Program-made: the position numbers and the translations under genes
The notes under the pieces: generated by a model
What the model was told of the DNA's origin: nothing
What the model saw: the letters and a program-made list of their open reading frames with translations, nothing else
Databases searched by the model: none
Shown here: piece by piece, positions 56,999-64,000 of the stretch
Numbering within the stretch: position 1 is the first letter of the stretch
Layout of the letters: every line of letters starts with the position of its first letter
Assembly: GCA_963842795.1 (NCBI GenBank)
Contig: CAWJHV010000025.1
Span: 62,001-126,000, forward strand
Direction of reading: 5' to 3'
Source: WHSW01 sp963842795
GTDB taxonomy: Bacteria; Actinomycetota; Thermoleophilia; Solirubrobacterales; 70-9
Length of the DNA: 64,000 bases

Positions 56999-58654
56999 AT
57001 GAACCAACCCCCCGCCGGACTGACGGTTGCGCTGGCGCAAATCGACCCCACCGTCGGCGACATCGCCGGCAATGCGCGCCTGATAGCGGCTTCGATCGAT
57101 CGCGCCCGCGAGGCGGGGGCAGGCCTTGTCGTTTTACCCGAGCTATGCCTACCCGGTTACCCGGCCGAGGACCTCTATCTCAAACATCACTTCGCCGAGG
57201 CCAACCAGGCCGCGCTCGAGGCGCTCGCCGCCGAGGTCGATCGGATCACGGCCCTGGTCGGGTTCGCCGAGCCCGCCCCGGCCGCGACCGGTCGCCGCCC
57301 GGACGCGCCGCCCGCAAGGCGGCCGGTCTACAACGCCCTCGCGGTCCTTCGCGAGGGCCGGGTCGAGACCGTCTACCGCAAGAACCGGCTTCCCAACTAC
57401 GGCGTCTTCGACGAGGTGCGCTACTTCGAGCCGGGCTCCGAACCGGCGCTGATCGAGGTCGACGGCGTCCGCGTCGGGCTGACGGTCTGCGAGGACCTGT
57501 GGGAGCCGGGGCCGCCGGGGGCGCTCGAGGCCGAGGCGGGAGCCGAGTTGATCGTCAACGCATCCGGCTCCCCGTACCTGCGCGGCAAGGGGTCCGAGCG
57601 CGAGGAGATGTTCGCCGACCGCGCCCGCGAATTCGGCGTCCCGATCGCGTTCTGCAACCTGGTCGGCGGCCAGGACGAGCTCGTCTTCGACGGTCACAGC
57701 TTCGTCGTCGACGCGAGCGGCGTCGTCGTCGCCCGGGGCCGTCAGTTCGCCGACGACCTGTTGCTCTGGGAGCTGGGTGGCGAGCGGCCCGCGCGGCTCG
57801 AGCAGCCGCTTGCGGACCTCGACGAGGTCTTTGCCGCGCTCGTGCTCGGGGTGGGCGACTACACGCGCAAGAACGGCTTCGAGCGGGTCGTGGTCGGGCT
57901 CTCGGGAGGGATCGACTCGGCGCTGGTGGCGCTGATCGCCGCGGATGCGCTCGGCCCGGAGCGGCTCACCTGCGTGGTCATGCCCTCCCCCCACTCCAGC
58001 GAGGCCACCCAGGCCGACGCGCGCTCGATCGCCGTCAACCTCGGCGCCGAGCTGGTCGAGCTGCCGATCGCCGCCGCGATGGACGCCTACCACCAGGCCC
58101 TCGACGGCCAATGGAGCGGCGAGGGCCTGGCGGCGGAGAACATCCAGGCCCGGATCCGCGGCAACCTCCTGATGGCGCTCTCCAACGATCGCGGCTCGCT
58201 GGTCCTGACCACCGGGAACAAGAGCGAGATGTCGGTCGGCTACGCGACGCTGTACGGCGACATGGCGGGCGGCCTGGCGGTGATCAAGGACGTCCCCAAG
58301 CAAGTCGTCTACGAGCTCGTCAGGCGCCGCAACGAGCGTGAGACAGGCGAGCTCGTGCCGCGCTCGGTGCTCGAGCGGGCGCCGTCGGCCGAGCTTCGCG
58401 CCGACCAGCTCGACGAGGACTCGCTGCCGCCCTACGAGCTCCTCGACCGGGTGCTGGAGGGCTACGTCGAGCGCGACCTCTCGCGCGAGGAGCTGATCGC
58501 CGAGGGACTGCCGCCCGAGGAGGTGGACGAGGTGATCAAGCTCGTCGACCGGGCCGAGTACAAGCGCCGCCAGGCCCCGCCGGGGATCCGGATCACCAGC
58601 AAGGCGTTCGGCCGCGACCGGCGCCTGCCGATCACCAACCGGTTCGGCGGATAG
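56999..58654 (+). CDS. nadE: Glutamine-dependent NAD+ synthetase
   Basis: 551-residue two-domain enzyme converting nicotinic acid adenine dinucleotide to NAD+. The N-terminal glutaminase (nitrilase fold) has the triad in VVLPELCLPGYP (Glu), YRKNRLPNY (Lys) and LTVCEDLWEP (Cys). The synthetase domain has the PP-loop GLSGGIDSAL, then TGNKSEMSVGYATLYGD. ATG 56999 has a TACTGT box (56987-56992) six bases upstream, so it is probably leaderless. Confidence 0.96.
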   Translation: MNQPPAGLTVALAQIDPTVGDIAGNARLIAASIDRAREAGAGLVVLPELCLPGYPAEDLYLKHHFAEANQAALEALAAEVDRITALVGFAEPAPAATGRRPDAPPARRPVYNALAVLREGRVETVYRKNRLPNYGVFDEVRYFEPGSEPALIEVDGVRVGLTVCEDLWEPGPPGALEAEAGAELIVNASGSPYLRGKGSEREEMFADRAREFGVPIAFCNLVGGQDELVFDGHSFVVDASGVVVARGRQFADDLLLWELGGERPARLEQPLADLDEVFAALVLGVGDYTRKNGFERVVVGLSGGIDSALVALIAADALGPERLTCVVMPSPHSSEATQADARSIAVNLGAELVELPIAAAMDAYHQALDGQWSGEGLAAENIQARIRGNLLMALSNDRGSLVLTTGNKSEMSVGYATLYGDMAGGLAVIKDVPKQVVYELVRRRNERETGELVPRSVLERAPSAELRADQLDEDSLPPYELLDRVLEGYVERDLSREELIAEGLPPEEVDEVIKLVDRAEYKRRQAPPGIRITSKAFGRDRRLPITNRFGG

Positions 58655-58667
58655 CGTGGCGGCCGAG

Positions 58668-59576
58668 ATGATGCGAGCCGCTCGCCTGCACGCGCCGGGA
58701 GGGCCCGAGGGGCTCGTCATCGAGTCGATCGCGACGCCCCAGCCGCAGGCGGGCGAGGCGCTCGTCCACGTGCGCGCGGCGGCGATCACCCGCGGCGAGC
58801 TCGAGTGGCCGGTCGATCGGCTTCCCGCGACCCCGTCGTACGAGCTCTGCGGCGTGGTCGTCGCGGTCGCCGACGGCGTCTCGAGCGTCTCGGCCGGCGA
58901 GCACGTCTACGCGCTCACCGGCTTCGACCGCGACGGCGCGGCGGCCGACTACGTGGCCGTTCCGAGCGAGCTGCTTGCGCCGAAGCCGGAGTCGATCGGC
59001 GAGATCGAGAGCGCCGCGATCGCGCTGGCGGGGCTCTCCGCCTGGCAGGGGCTCTTCGACCACGGTGGCCTGGCGGCCGGCGAGCGGGTGCTGATCCACG
59101 GCGCGGCCGGCGGCGTCGGTCAGTTCGCCACCCAGCTCGCCCGCGACCGCGGCGCGCATGTGATCGGCACGGCGTCGACCGATTCCGTCGAGCGCGCGCG
59201 GGCGCTCGGGGCGGACGAGGTCGTCGACCACACGAGGGAGAGCTTCGAGGGACTCGACCCGGTGGACCTCGTCTTCGACACGGCCGGCGGCGCGCGGCTC
59301 GAGCGCTCGCCCGCGGTCCTGCGCCCCGGGGGCAGGCTGGTCACGATCGCCGAGGAGCCGCCCGAGATCTCCCCTGAACTGAGGATCAGCACCCATTACT
59401 TCGTGGTCGAGCCCAACCGCGAGCAGCTGGTCGGGCTCGCGCGGCTCGTCGACCGCGGCGAGCTGCGACCGACGATCGACAGCGTGTTCGCTCTCGACGA
59501 TGCCCGAGCGGCCTTCGAGCGCGTGGACGACCCCGCGACGCGCGGGAAGGTCGTGCTCCGGGTGTCCGGCGAGTAG
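58668..59576 (+). CDS. Zinc-independent NADPH:quinone reductase-like oxidoreductase (MDR)
   Basis: 302 residues of the medium-chain reductase superfamily: GroES-like half (ALVHVRAAAITRGELEW), ALAGLSAWQGLFDHG and nucleotide motif LIHGAAGGVGQFATQLAR. The catalytic and structural zinc cysteines of alcohol dehydrogenases are absent, as in quinone reductases. A TAGCGT box (58652-58657) lies ten bases before ATG 58668; GTG 58656 and ATG 58671 are alternatives. It follows nadE, whose stop overlaps the box. Confidence 0.88.
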   Translation: MMRAARLHAPGGPEGLVIESIATPQPQAGEALVHVRAAAITRGELEWPVDRLPATPSYELCGVVVAVADGVSSVSAGEHVYALTGFDRDGAAADYVAVPSELLAPKPESIGEIESAAIALAGLSAWQGLFDHGGLAAGERVLIHGAAGGVGQFATQLARDRGAHVIGTASTDSVERARALGADEVVDHTRESFEGLDPVDLVFDTAGGARLERSPAVLRPGGRLVTIAEEPPEISPELRISTHYFVVEPNREQLVGLARLVDRGELRPTIDSVFALDDARAAFERVDDPATRGKVVLRVSGE

Positions 59577-59603
59577 CGCCCTCCCGGCGCAACCTTGGCG
59601 CCC

Positions 59604-60659
59604 GTGAAGCGTTGGCTCAGTATGGCTCGCGGGTTCGTCATGGTCGGGCTGGCGCTCGCCACGGTCGCACTCGCGGCCCCCGCAGCCGGCGCCCGCGCTC
59701 AGCCGAGGCCCGGCGTCGTCAACCAGGGCGACCTCACCGAACGCGACTTTGCGCGGATGGAGCGCGGCGGGGTGCGCACGGTGCGCGTGCTGGTCCGCTG
59801 GCGCGTGGTCGAGCCCGAAGCCGGGGCGTTCGACTGGAGCCGCCTCGACAGGCTCGCGGTCGAGGCGGGCGTCCACGGGGTGGAGCTCCTCCCGTTCGTC
59901 TACGGCTCACCCGGGTGGGTGGCCGAGCCCGAGAGCCGGCCGCCGCTCGACTCGCCGGCCGCCCGCGAGGCCTGGCGAAGCTTCCTCGTCCGGATCGTCG
60001 ATCGCTACGGGCCCGGCGGCGAGCTGGCGGCGTCGGGCGCCGCCCCGGTCCGCCGCTGGCAGGTCTGGAACGAGCCCAACTTCGACTTCTACTGGTCGCC
60101 GGCCCCGAACCCGCGCGAGTACGCGCGGCTACTCCGGATCTCCGCGAGCGCGATCAGGGCCACCGACCCCGGCGCGCGGGTGATCGCCGCCGGGCTCGCG
60201 CCGGTCGCCGCCGGGACCGAGTGGTCGGCGTTCCTGCGCCGGCTCTATCGCTTCCGCGGCTTTCGCAACAGCTTCGACGCGCTTGCGCTGCATCCCTACG
60301 CCGTGCGGATCGAGGGCCTGCGGGCGCGAATCGCCCAGGCGCGCGAGATCATGCGCGAGCACGGCGACCGCCGGACGCCGCTCGCGTTGACCGAGGTCGG
60401 CTGGTCGTCGGGCACCGACCGGGCGGCGCCGCTGGTGGTCGGCCCCCGCGACCAGGCGCGCAACCTCGAGCGCGCGTTCGCCGTGGCGGGCGAGCGGCGC
60501 TTCCGGGTCTCGGAGATCGATTGGTACGCGTGGCAGGACACGGGCGCGGTCGAGGCTTCCTGCACCTTCTGCGAGGAGGCCGGCCTCTTCGACCGCGGCG
60601 GCCGGGCCAAGCCGGCCTGGCGGGCGTTCAAGCGCGCCGCTCGACGACGTTCGGGGTGA
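59604..60659 (+). CDS. Secreted glycoside hydrolase-like protein (clan A barrel)
   Basis: 351 residues. A signal peptide (MKRWLSMARGFVMVGLALAT) precedes a TIM-barrel sequence typical of clan A glycosidases (GH5/GH39-like): the acid/base Glu157 lies in WQVWNEPNFDFYW and the probable nucleophile Glu264 in ALTEVGWSSG, after strands 4 and 7. YAWQDTGAVEASCTFCEEAG near the end may bear a disulfide. GTG 59604 is chosen for the signal peptide; TTG 59595 is also in frame. The polysaccharide target is unknown. Confidence 0.83.
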   Translation: MKRWLSMARGFVMVGLALATVALAAPAAGARAQPRPGVVNQGDLTERDFARMERGGVRTVRVLVRWRVVEPEAGAFDWSRLDRLAVEAGVHGVELLPFVYGSPGWVAEPESRPPLDSPAAREAWRSFLVRIVDRYGPGGELAASGAAPVRRWQVWNEPNFDFYWSPAPNPREYARLLRISASAIRATDPGARVIAAGLAPVAAGTEWSAFLRRLYRFRGFRNSFDALALHPYAVRIEGLRARIAQAREIMREHGDRRTPLALTEVGWSSGTDRAAPLVVGPRDQARNLERAFAVAGERRFRVSEIDWYAWQDTGAVEASCTFCEEAGLFDRGGRAKPAWRAFKRAARRRSG

Positions 60660-60746
60660 GCTGCTCTTCGTGACGATTGCCGCAACTCCGACCACCGGGT
60701 GCGGTTTGATTCAAGGGGGCTCGTCAGTCGAATAGGGAGGTTTCTC

Positions 60747-61337
60747 ATGCCCAGGTTCGAAGGCTCATCGCGCCCGTCCGCAGCGCTCGCGGTCGCCGTG
60801 GTCGCGCTCGCGTTCGCCATCACCGGCGTCGGTTACGCGGCGACCAAGATCGGGACCAAGGAGATCCAGAGGGGCGCCGTGACGACCAAGAAGGTGCACA
60901 AGAAGGCCGTCACCGGCGGCAAGCTCGCGTCCGGCGCGGTCAAGGGCGGCAAGATCGACGACGGAGCCGTCAAGGCGAAGAAGCTCGATCCCGCGCTGCT
61001 GTCGTCCATCCCGGTCGCCGGGGTGTCCGTCTTTCCGGACGGCGAGGTCATCAGCTCGTTCAACCGGCTCGGTGGCGCCGTCCAGGTCAGGCACATCAAC
61101 AGCGGCCCCGGCTCCTACGTCGTGGTCGTCCCCGGGCTCACCGACACCGACCCGTTCAACTTCGGCGCGCTCTCCGTGATCCCGGTCGCGAGCCTGTCGG
61201 GCTTCGGCGGCGGTGAGATCGGGGTTGGGACCACGTCCGGGCGCGAAGCCTCCCTGGTGGTCCGCACATACAACAGCGCCGGGACGCCCGCCGACCGGTC
61301 CTTCAACTGGACGATCTACACCCCACAGAGCCCATAG
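60747..61337 (+). CDS. Secreted protein with ten-residue AV repeats
   Basis: 196 residues. A signal or anchor segment (SAALAVAVVALAFAITGVGY) is followed by five tandem ten-residue units (TKEIQRGAVT, TKKVHKKAVT, GGKLASGAVK, GGKIDDGAVK, AKKLDPALLS; consensus xxK-hydrophobic-xxx-AV-x). The last 110 residues form a beta-rich domain. The AGGGAGG site five bases before ATG 60747 is strong. I associate such repeats with surface proteins of Solirubrobacterales; the function is unknown. Confidence 0.7.
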   Translation: MPRFEGSSRPSAALAVAVVALAFAITGVGYAATKIGTKEIQRGAVTTKKVHKKAVTGGKLASGAVKGGKIDDGAVKAKKLDPALLSSIPVAGVSVFPDGEVISSFNRLGGAVQVRHINSGPGSYVVVVPGLTDTDPFNFGALSVIPVASLSGFGGGEIGVGTTSGREASLVVRTYNSAGTPADRSFNWTIYTPQSP

Positions 61338-61340
61338 CGC

Positions 61341-61733
61341 TCAGCCCGCCGGCGCCGGGCGCACAGCGACCGTCATCCGCACGAGCGCGCAGACACGACC
61401 CTCGCCGTCGCTGAGCTCGCAGTCCCAGATCCAGGTCGTGCGGCCGCGGTGGCGGGGGCGCGCCTCGGCGACGACCACGCCGTCGCTCACCGGGCGCATG
61501 AAGGTCGCCTGGTTCGACTGGCCGAACGCGAGCATGCCCTCGTCCTTGACCGCCTCGTAGGTCGCCAGGGAGCACAGGGTCTCGGCGAGCGCCGCGTAGG
61601 TGCCGCCGTGGACGATCCCGAACTGCTGGCAGACGGCGGGCGTGACCTCGAGCCGTGCCCGCGCCGGGTCGGGCCCCGGGTCGAGGACCTCGATCCCGAG
61701 CAGCTCCGCCAGATGGCTCGCCTGGGCCGCCAT
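61341..61733 (-). CDS. PaaI-type hotdog thioesterase
   Basis: 130-residue hotdog-fold protein. CQQFGIVHGGTYAALAETLC carries the HGG-x3-ALAE active-site pattern of PaaI/COG2050 acyl-CoA thioesterases, and ATFMRPVSDGVVVAEARPRHRG is the next conserved stretch. A TAGGCT box (minus strand, 61745-61740) ends six bases before the ATG. It is convergent with the repeat-protein gene, three bases apart. Confidence 0.9.
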   Translation of the reverse strand: MAAQASHLAELLGIEVLDPGPDPARARLEVTPAVCQQFGIVHGGTYAALAETLCSLATYEAVKDEGMLAFGQSNQATFMRPVSDGVVVAEARPRHRGRTTWIWDCELSDGEGRVCALVRMTVAVRPAPAG

Positions 61734-61805
61734 CGGCGCAGCCTATCCAGCCGCACGGGCCGGGCTGCGTGCCCCGCGTCCGTCAACCCCTAGGCTTTCG
61801 CGGCG

Positions 61806-62795
61806 ATGGCGATCAGTGCCGACCAGCGCGCCACGCTGCAGCTCCTGCTCGAGCGCGGCCAGAGCTACGAGGACCTGGGCAGGCTGCTCGGCCAGCCCGA
61901 GGCCGAGGTGCGCGCCCGCGCGCGCGCCGCGCTCGCCGAGCTCGGCGGCGCCGACCCCGACCGCAACGTCGGGCTCACGGACTACCTGCTCGGTCAGGCG
62001 GACCCGATCGGGCGCGCCGACGCCTCCCGGCACCTGCGCGACGACCCGGCCGACTACGAGCTTGTCTCCGGCCTGTGCGAGCAGCTGCGAGAGCTGTTCC
62101 CGAAGGCCGAGCTGCCGAGGCTCCCCGGCCAGCCGCGATCGAGCGGTGGATTGCTGCGGCGGGGCCAGCCGACCACGCCGGCCCCGGACGTCGCCCGGCC
62201 GCCAACCGCCCTCTCGCGATCGCAGACGCGGCTGATCATCGTGCTCGGCAGCGCAGCGGTGCTCGTGATCGCCGTCGTGCTCGCGGTCACCGGGGCGTTC
62301 GGCGGCGACGACGACGGCGGCGAGGCCACCGCGGGCGAGCCGACGACGACGACGGCCTCGCAGGCCGACGAGCAGATCCAGCAGGTGCCTCTGAGGCCGG
62401 TGTCGGGCGGCAACGCGACCGGGGCCGCGGTCTTCGGGCTCGCGACCGGCGACCAGCCCTACGTCGACATCTCGATCAAGGGTCTCGATCCCGCGCCGCA
62501 GAAGGAGACCTACGTGATCTGGCTGATGCTCACCGAGACCAAGGGCTATCCGCTCTCGCCGATCCCGGTGGACCAGAACGGCACCTTCAGCGACCGGTTC
62601 TCGATTCCCCAGGCGGTGCTGCCGATCGTCGCCCGGGTCCGGTTCGTCGACGTCTCCATCGCCCCCATCGCGACGATCCGCAAGCTCGTCAGCCAGGCGA
62701 TCAAGAGCACCGCCCTCGTGATCGACGAGCCCGGCGAGGTCGTGATGCGGGGCCGGATACCCAAGGCGAGCGCGCAGCAGGGCGGCAACGGCTGA
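61806..62795 (+). CDS. Membrane protein with RskA-like anti-sigma C-terminal domain
   Basis: 329 residues. The N-terminal part is helical (QRATLQLLLERGQSYEDLGR then LLGQPEAEVRARARAAL), like sigma region 4 or an HTH, and lacks the His-x3-Cys-x2-Cys zinc anti-sigma motif. One transmembrane helix (LIIVLGSAAVLVIAVVLAV, about 140-158) leads to an extracytoplasmic domain whose YVIWLMLTETKGYPLSPI and NGTFSDRF resemble the anti-sigma-K (RskA) domain. A TAGGCT box (61791-61796) lies nine bases before the ATG. No sigma gene is adjacent. Confidence 0.7.
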   Translation: MAISADQRATLQLLLERGQSYEDLGRLLGQPEAEVRARARAALAELGGADPDRNVGLTDYLLGQADPIGRADASRHLRDDPADYELVSGLCEQLRELFPKAELPRLPGQPRSSGGLLRRGQPTTPAPDVARPPTALSRSQTRLIIVLGSAAVLVIAVVLAVTGAFGGDDDGGEATAGEPTTTTASQADEQIQQVPLRPVSGGNATGAAVFGLATGDQPYVDISIKGLDPAPQKETYVIWLMLTETKGYPLSPIPVDQNGTFSDRFSIPQAVLPIVARVRFVDVSIAPIATIRKLVSQAIKSTALVIDEPGEVVMRGRIPKASAQQGGNG

Positions 62796-62816
62796 GCACG
62801 CCGGTGCGGTTGCCGG

Positions 62817-64000
62817 CTAGGGCAGCAGCTTGCCGGGGTTCATGATCCCGGCCGGGTCGAGGCGCTGCTTGAGCGCCCGCAGAGCCTCGAGCCCGACCTC
62901 GCCGACCTCGGCCCGCATGTAGGGGGCGTGGTCGCGACCGACCGCGTGGTGGTGGGTGATCGTGCCGCCGGTGGCGACGATCGCCTCGCAGGCGGCCGTC
63001 TTCACCGCCCTCCACTGCTCGATCTCCGCACCGCGCCTGGAGCGGCCGGCGAAGGTGAAGTAGAGCGAGGCGCCGTCGCGGTAGGCGTGCGAGAGATGGC
63101 ACATGACGATCCCCGGCGTTCCCTGGGCCTCGAGGGCCGCGCCAAGCGCGCCCGCGACGGCGCGGTAGAGCTCGGCGAGGTGCGACCACGTGTGCGAGGT
63201 CTCCAGCGTCTCGATCATGTACCCGAGGTCGAGGAGCTCGTCGCGCAGGTACGGGCCGTCATAGCGCCCGCGCTCCCAGGCGCGGCCGGGGGCCTCGCCC
63301 AGCGACGCCCCGCCGCCGGAGCGCAGCAGCCTCGTGGACACCGCCCGCCGGCGGGCGACCGACTCGCGCGAGCCCTCCCAGCCGCAGATCATCAGACAGC
63401 CGCCGCGTCGGCGCCGCAGCCGCAGATAGACGTCGAGCAGCGCCCGCTTGGCGCCGGAGGTCGGCGCCAGGCCGAGCGTCACCCTGGTCTCGGTCTCGTC
63501 GGAGAGCCGGGTGACGTCGGGGAGCGCGTCGGCCTGGGCGAGCATGCGCACGAGGTCGGAGCCGGAGGCGAAGTCGGGGGCGACCCAGGCCTCGTATCGG
63601 CGCGCCTCCGGCGCCGCGCGGACACGGACCGTGACCTCGGTGATCGCACCGAGGACGCCCTCCGAACCCAGCGCGACCTCGCGCAGCGAGGGCCCGGCGG
63701 CGGTGTGCGGGGTGGCGAGCGTGCGCAGCTCGCCGCTCGGGGTGATCATCGCCAGGGAGGTGACGAGCTCGTCGAAGCGCCCGTAGCCCGCCGAGGCCTG
63801 CCCGGCCGAGCGGGTGGCGGCGAACCCGCCGATGGTCGCGTACTCGAACGACTGCGGGAAGTGGCCGAGGGTGAGGCCGCGGGCGCGCAGCGCCTGCTCG
63901 GCCTCGGGGCCGCGGAGCCCGGGCCCCAGGGTCGCGGTCAGCGAGACCGGGTCGACGTCGACCCCTCGCATGCGACGCAGGTCGAGCGCGATCAACCGGT
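62817..64000 (-). CDS. FAD-linked oxidase, alkyl-DHAP-synthase-like (N-terminus beyond window)
   Basis: At least 394 residues; the frame stays open to the right edge, so the N-terminus is missing. The FAD (PCMH-type) domain includes TLGPGLRG, TLGHFPQSFEYATIGGFAATR, ASAGYGRFDELV and GSEGVLGAITEVTVRV. The C-terminal region ends with THHHAVGRDHAPYM and LDPAGIMNPGKLLP. The HHH motif and the PQSFEYATIGG segment resemble alkylglycerone-phosphate synthase, an ether-lipid enzyme, more than glycolate oxidase. Substrate assignment needs the missing part. Confidence 0.83.
   Translation of the reverse strand, partial: RLIALDLRRMRGVDVDPVSLTATLGPGLRGPEAEQALRARGLTLGHFPQSFEYATIGGFAATRSAGQASAGYGRFDELVTSLAMITPSGELRTLATPHTAAGPSLREVALGSEGVLGAITEVTVRVRAAPEARRYEAWVAPDFASGSDLVRMLAQADALPDVTRLSDETETRVTLGLAPTSGAKRALLDVYLRLRRRRGGCLMICGWEGSRESVARRRAVSTRLLRSGGGASLGEAPGRAWERGRYDGPYLRDELLDLGYMIETLETSHTWSHLAELYRAVAGALGAALEAQGTPGIVMCHLSHAYRDGASLYFTFAGRSRRGAEIEQWRAVKTAACEAIVATGGTITHHHAVGRDHAPYMRAEVGEVGLEALRALKQRLDPAGIMNPGKLLP

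Noticed and set aside
1..64000. CRISPR arrays, prophage genes, complete insertion sequences, rRNA operons
   Set aside because: None seen. Apart from the two-copy hairpin element and the in-gene repeats there are no spaced repeats, transposases or integrases.

Overview
The window is very GC-rich, gene-dense bacterial DNA with strong G/C bias at third codon positions. It reads as a chromosomal segment of an actinomycete. The gene set (ftsK, rodZ-like, cinA, recA-recX, RNase Y, miaB-miaA, dapF-like, LL-DAP aminotransferase, hflX, dut, murT/gatD, SigB/SigF-type sigma factor, DUF3052, WS/DGAT) fits Actinomycetota, most likely class Thermoleophilia (Solirubrobacterales-like). That placement is inference from gene content, because no rRNA or other taxonomic marker is present. 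I see no tRNA, rRNA, CRISPR array, prophage or complete insertion sequence.

Layout. 1-3960: end of a possible RNase J gene, a secreted zinc peptidase and a two-component system. 4087-14646: core DNA and RNA housekeeping (ftsK, rodZ-like, cinA, thpR, recA, recX, rny) with an epoxide hydrolase and a phosphoesterase. 14715-27361: a membrane cytochrome c, tRNA modification (miaB, miaA), lysine/DAP genes (dapF-like and dapL), hflX and dut, mixed with a DMT-type transporter, an SDR epimerase and a seven-repeat beta-propeller protein. 27780-32077: a three-gene histidine kinase / response regulator / GGDEF-EAL operon on the minus strand. 32248-36666: a five-gene cell-envelope operon (methyltransferase, lipid kinase, murT, second methyltransferase, gatD), four of whose genes are joined by ATGA overlaps. 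36733-41259: redox and stress genes ending in an RsbW-like kinase and a SigB/SigF sigma factor placed tail to tail. 41694-47776: secreted protein, FUSC transporter, flavin monooxygenase, AlgH, thioredoxin-TPR and CcdA. 48146-51378: small unknown genes, a secreted double-psi beta-barrel (RlpA-like) wall protein and a WS/DGAT acyltransferase sharing a heavily regulated divergent promoter. 51563-64000: cupredoxin plus multicopper oxidase, potassium channel, NAD synthetase, quinone reductase, glycosidase-like protein, RskA-like anti-sigma protein and an edge-truncated FAD oxidase.

Regulation. More than twenty genes have a TAnnnT-like -10 box ending only 6-10 bases before the start codon, which points to widespread leaderless transcription. 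The strongest single signal is between 49751 and 49935. A perfect CRP-type palindrome (TGTGA-N6-TCACA), a perfect actinobacterial LexA box (CGAAC-N4-GTTCG) and a structured leader lie upstream of the RlpA-like gene, with the CRP site exactly 41.5 bases from the predicted start of transcription.

Other highlights are a repeated intergenic element (64 identical bases at 10377-10440 and 42403-42466, containing a long hairpin; one copy is flanked by inverted repeats like a MITE), a DapF homologue with both catalytic cysteines replaced by serine (Ser73, Ser216), a methyltransferase between murT and gatD, an RNase Y without a membrane anchor, and an RsbW-like protein with what looks like a second degenerate ATPase fold.
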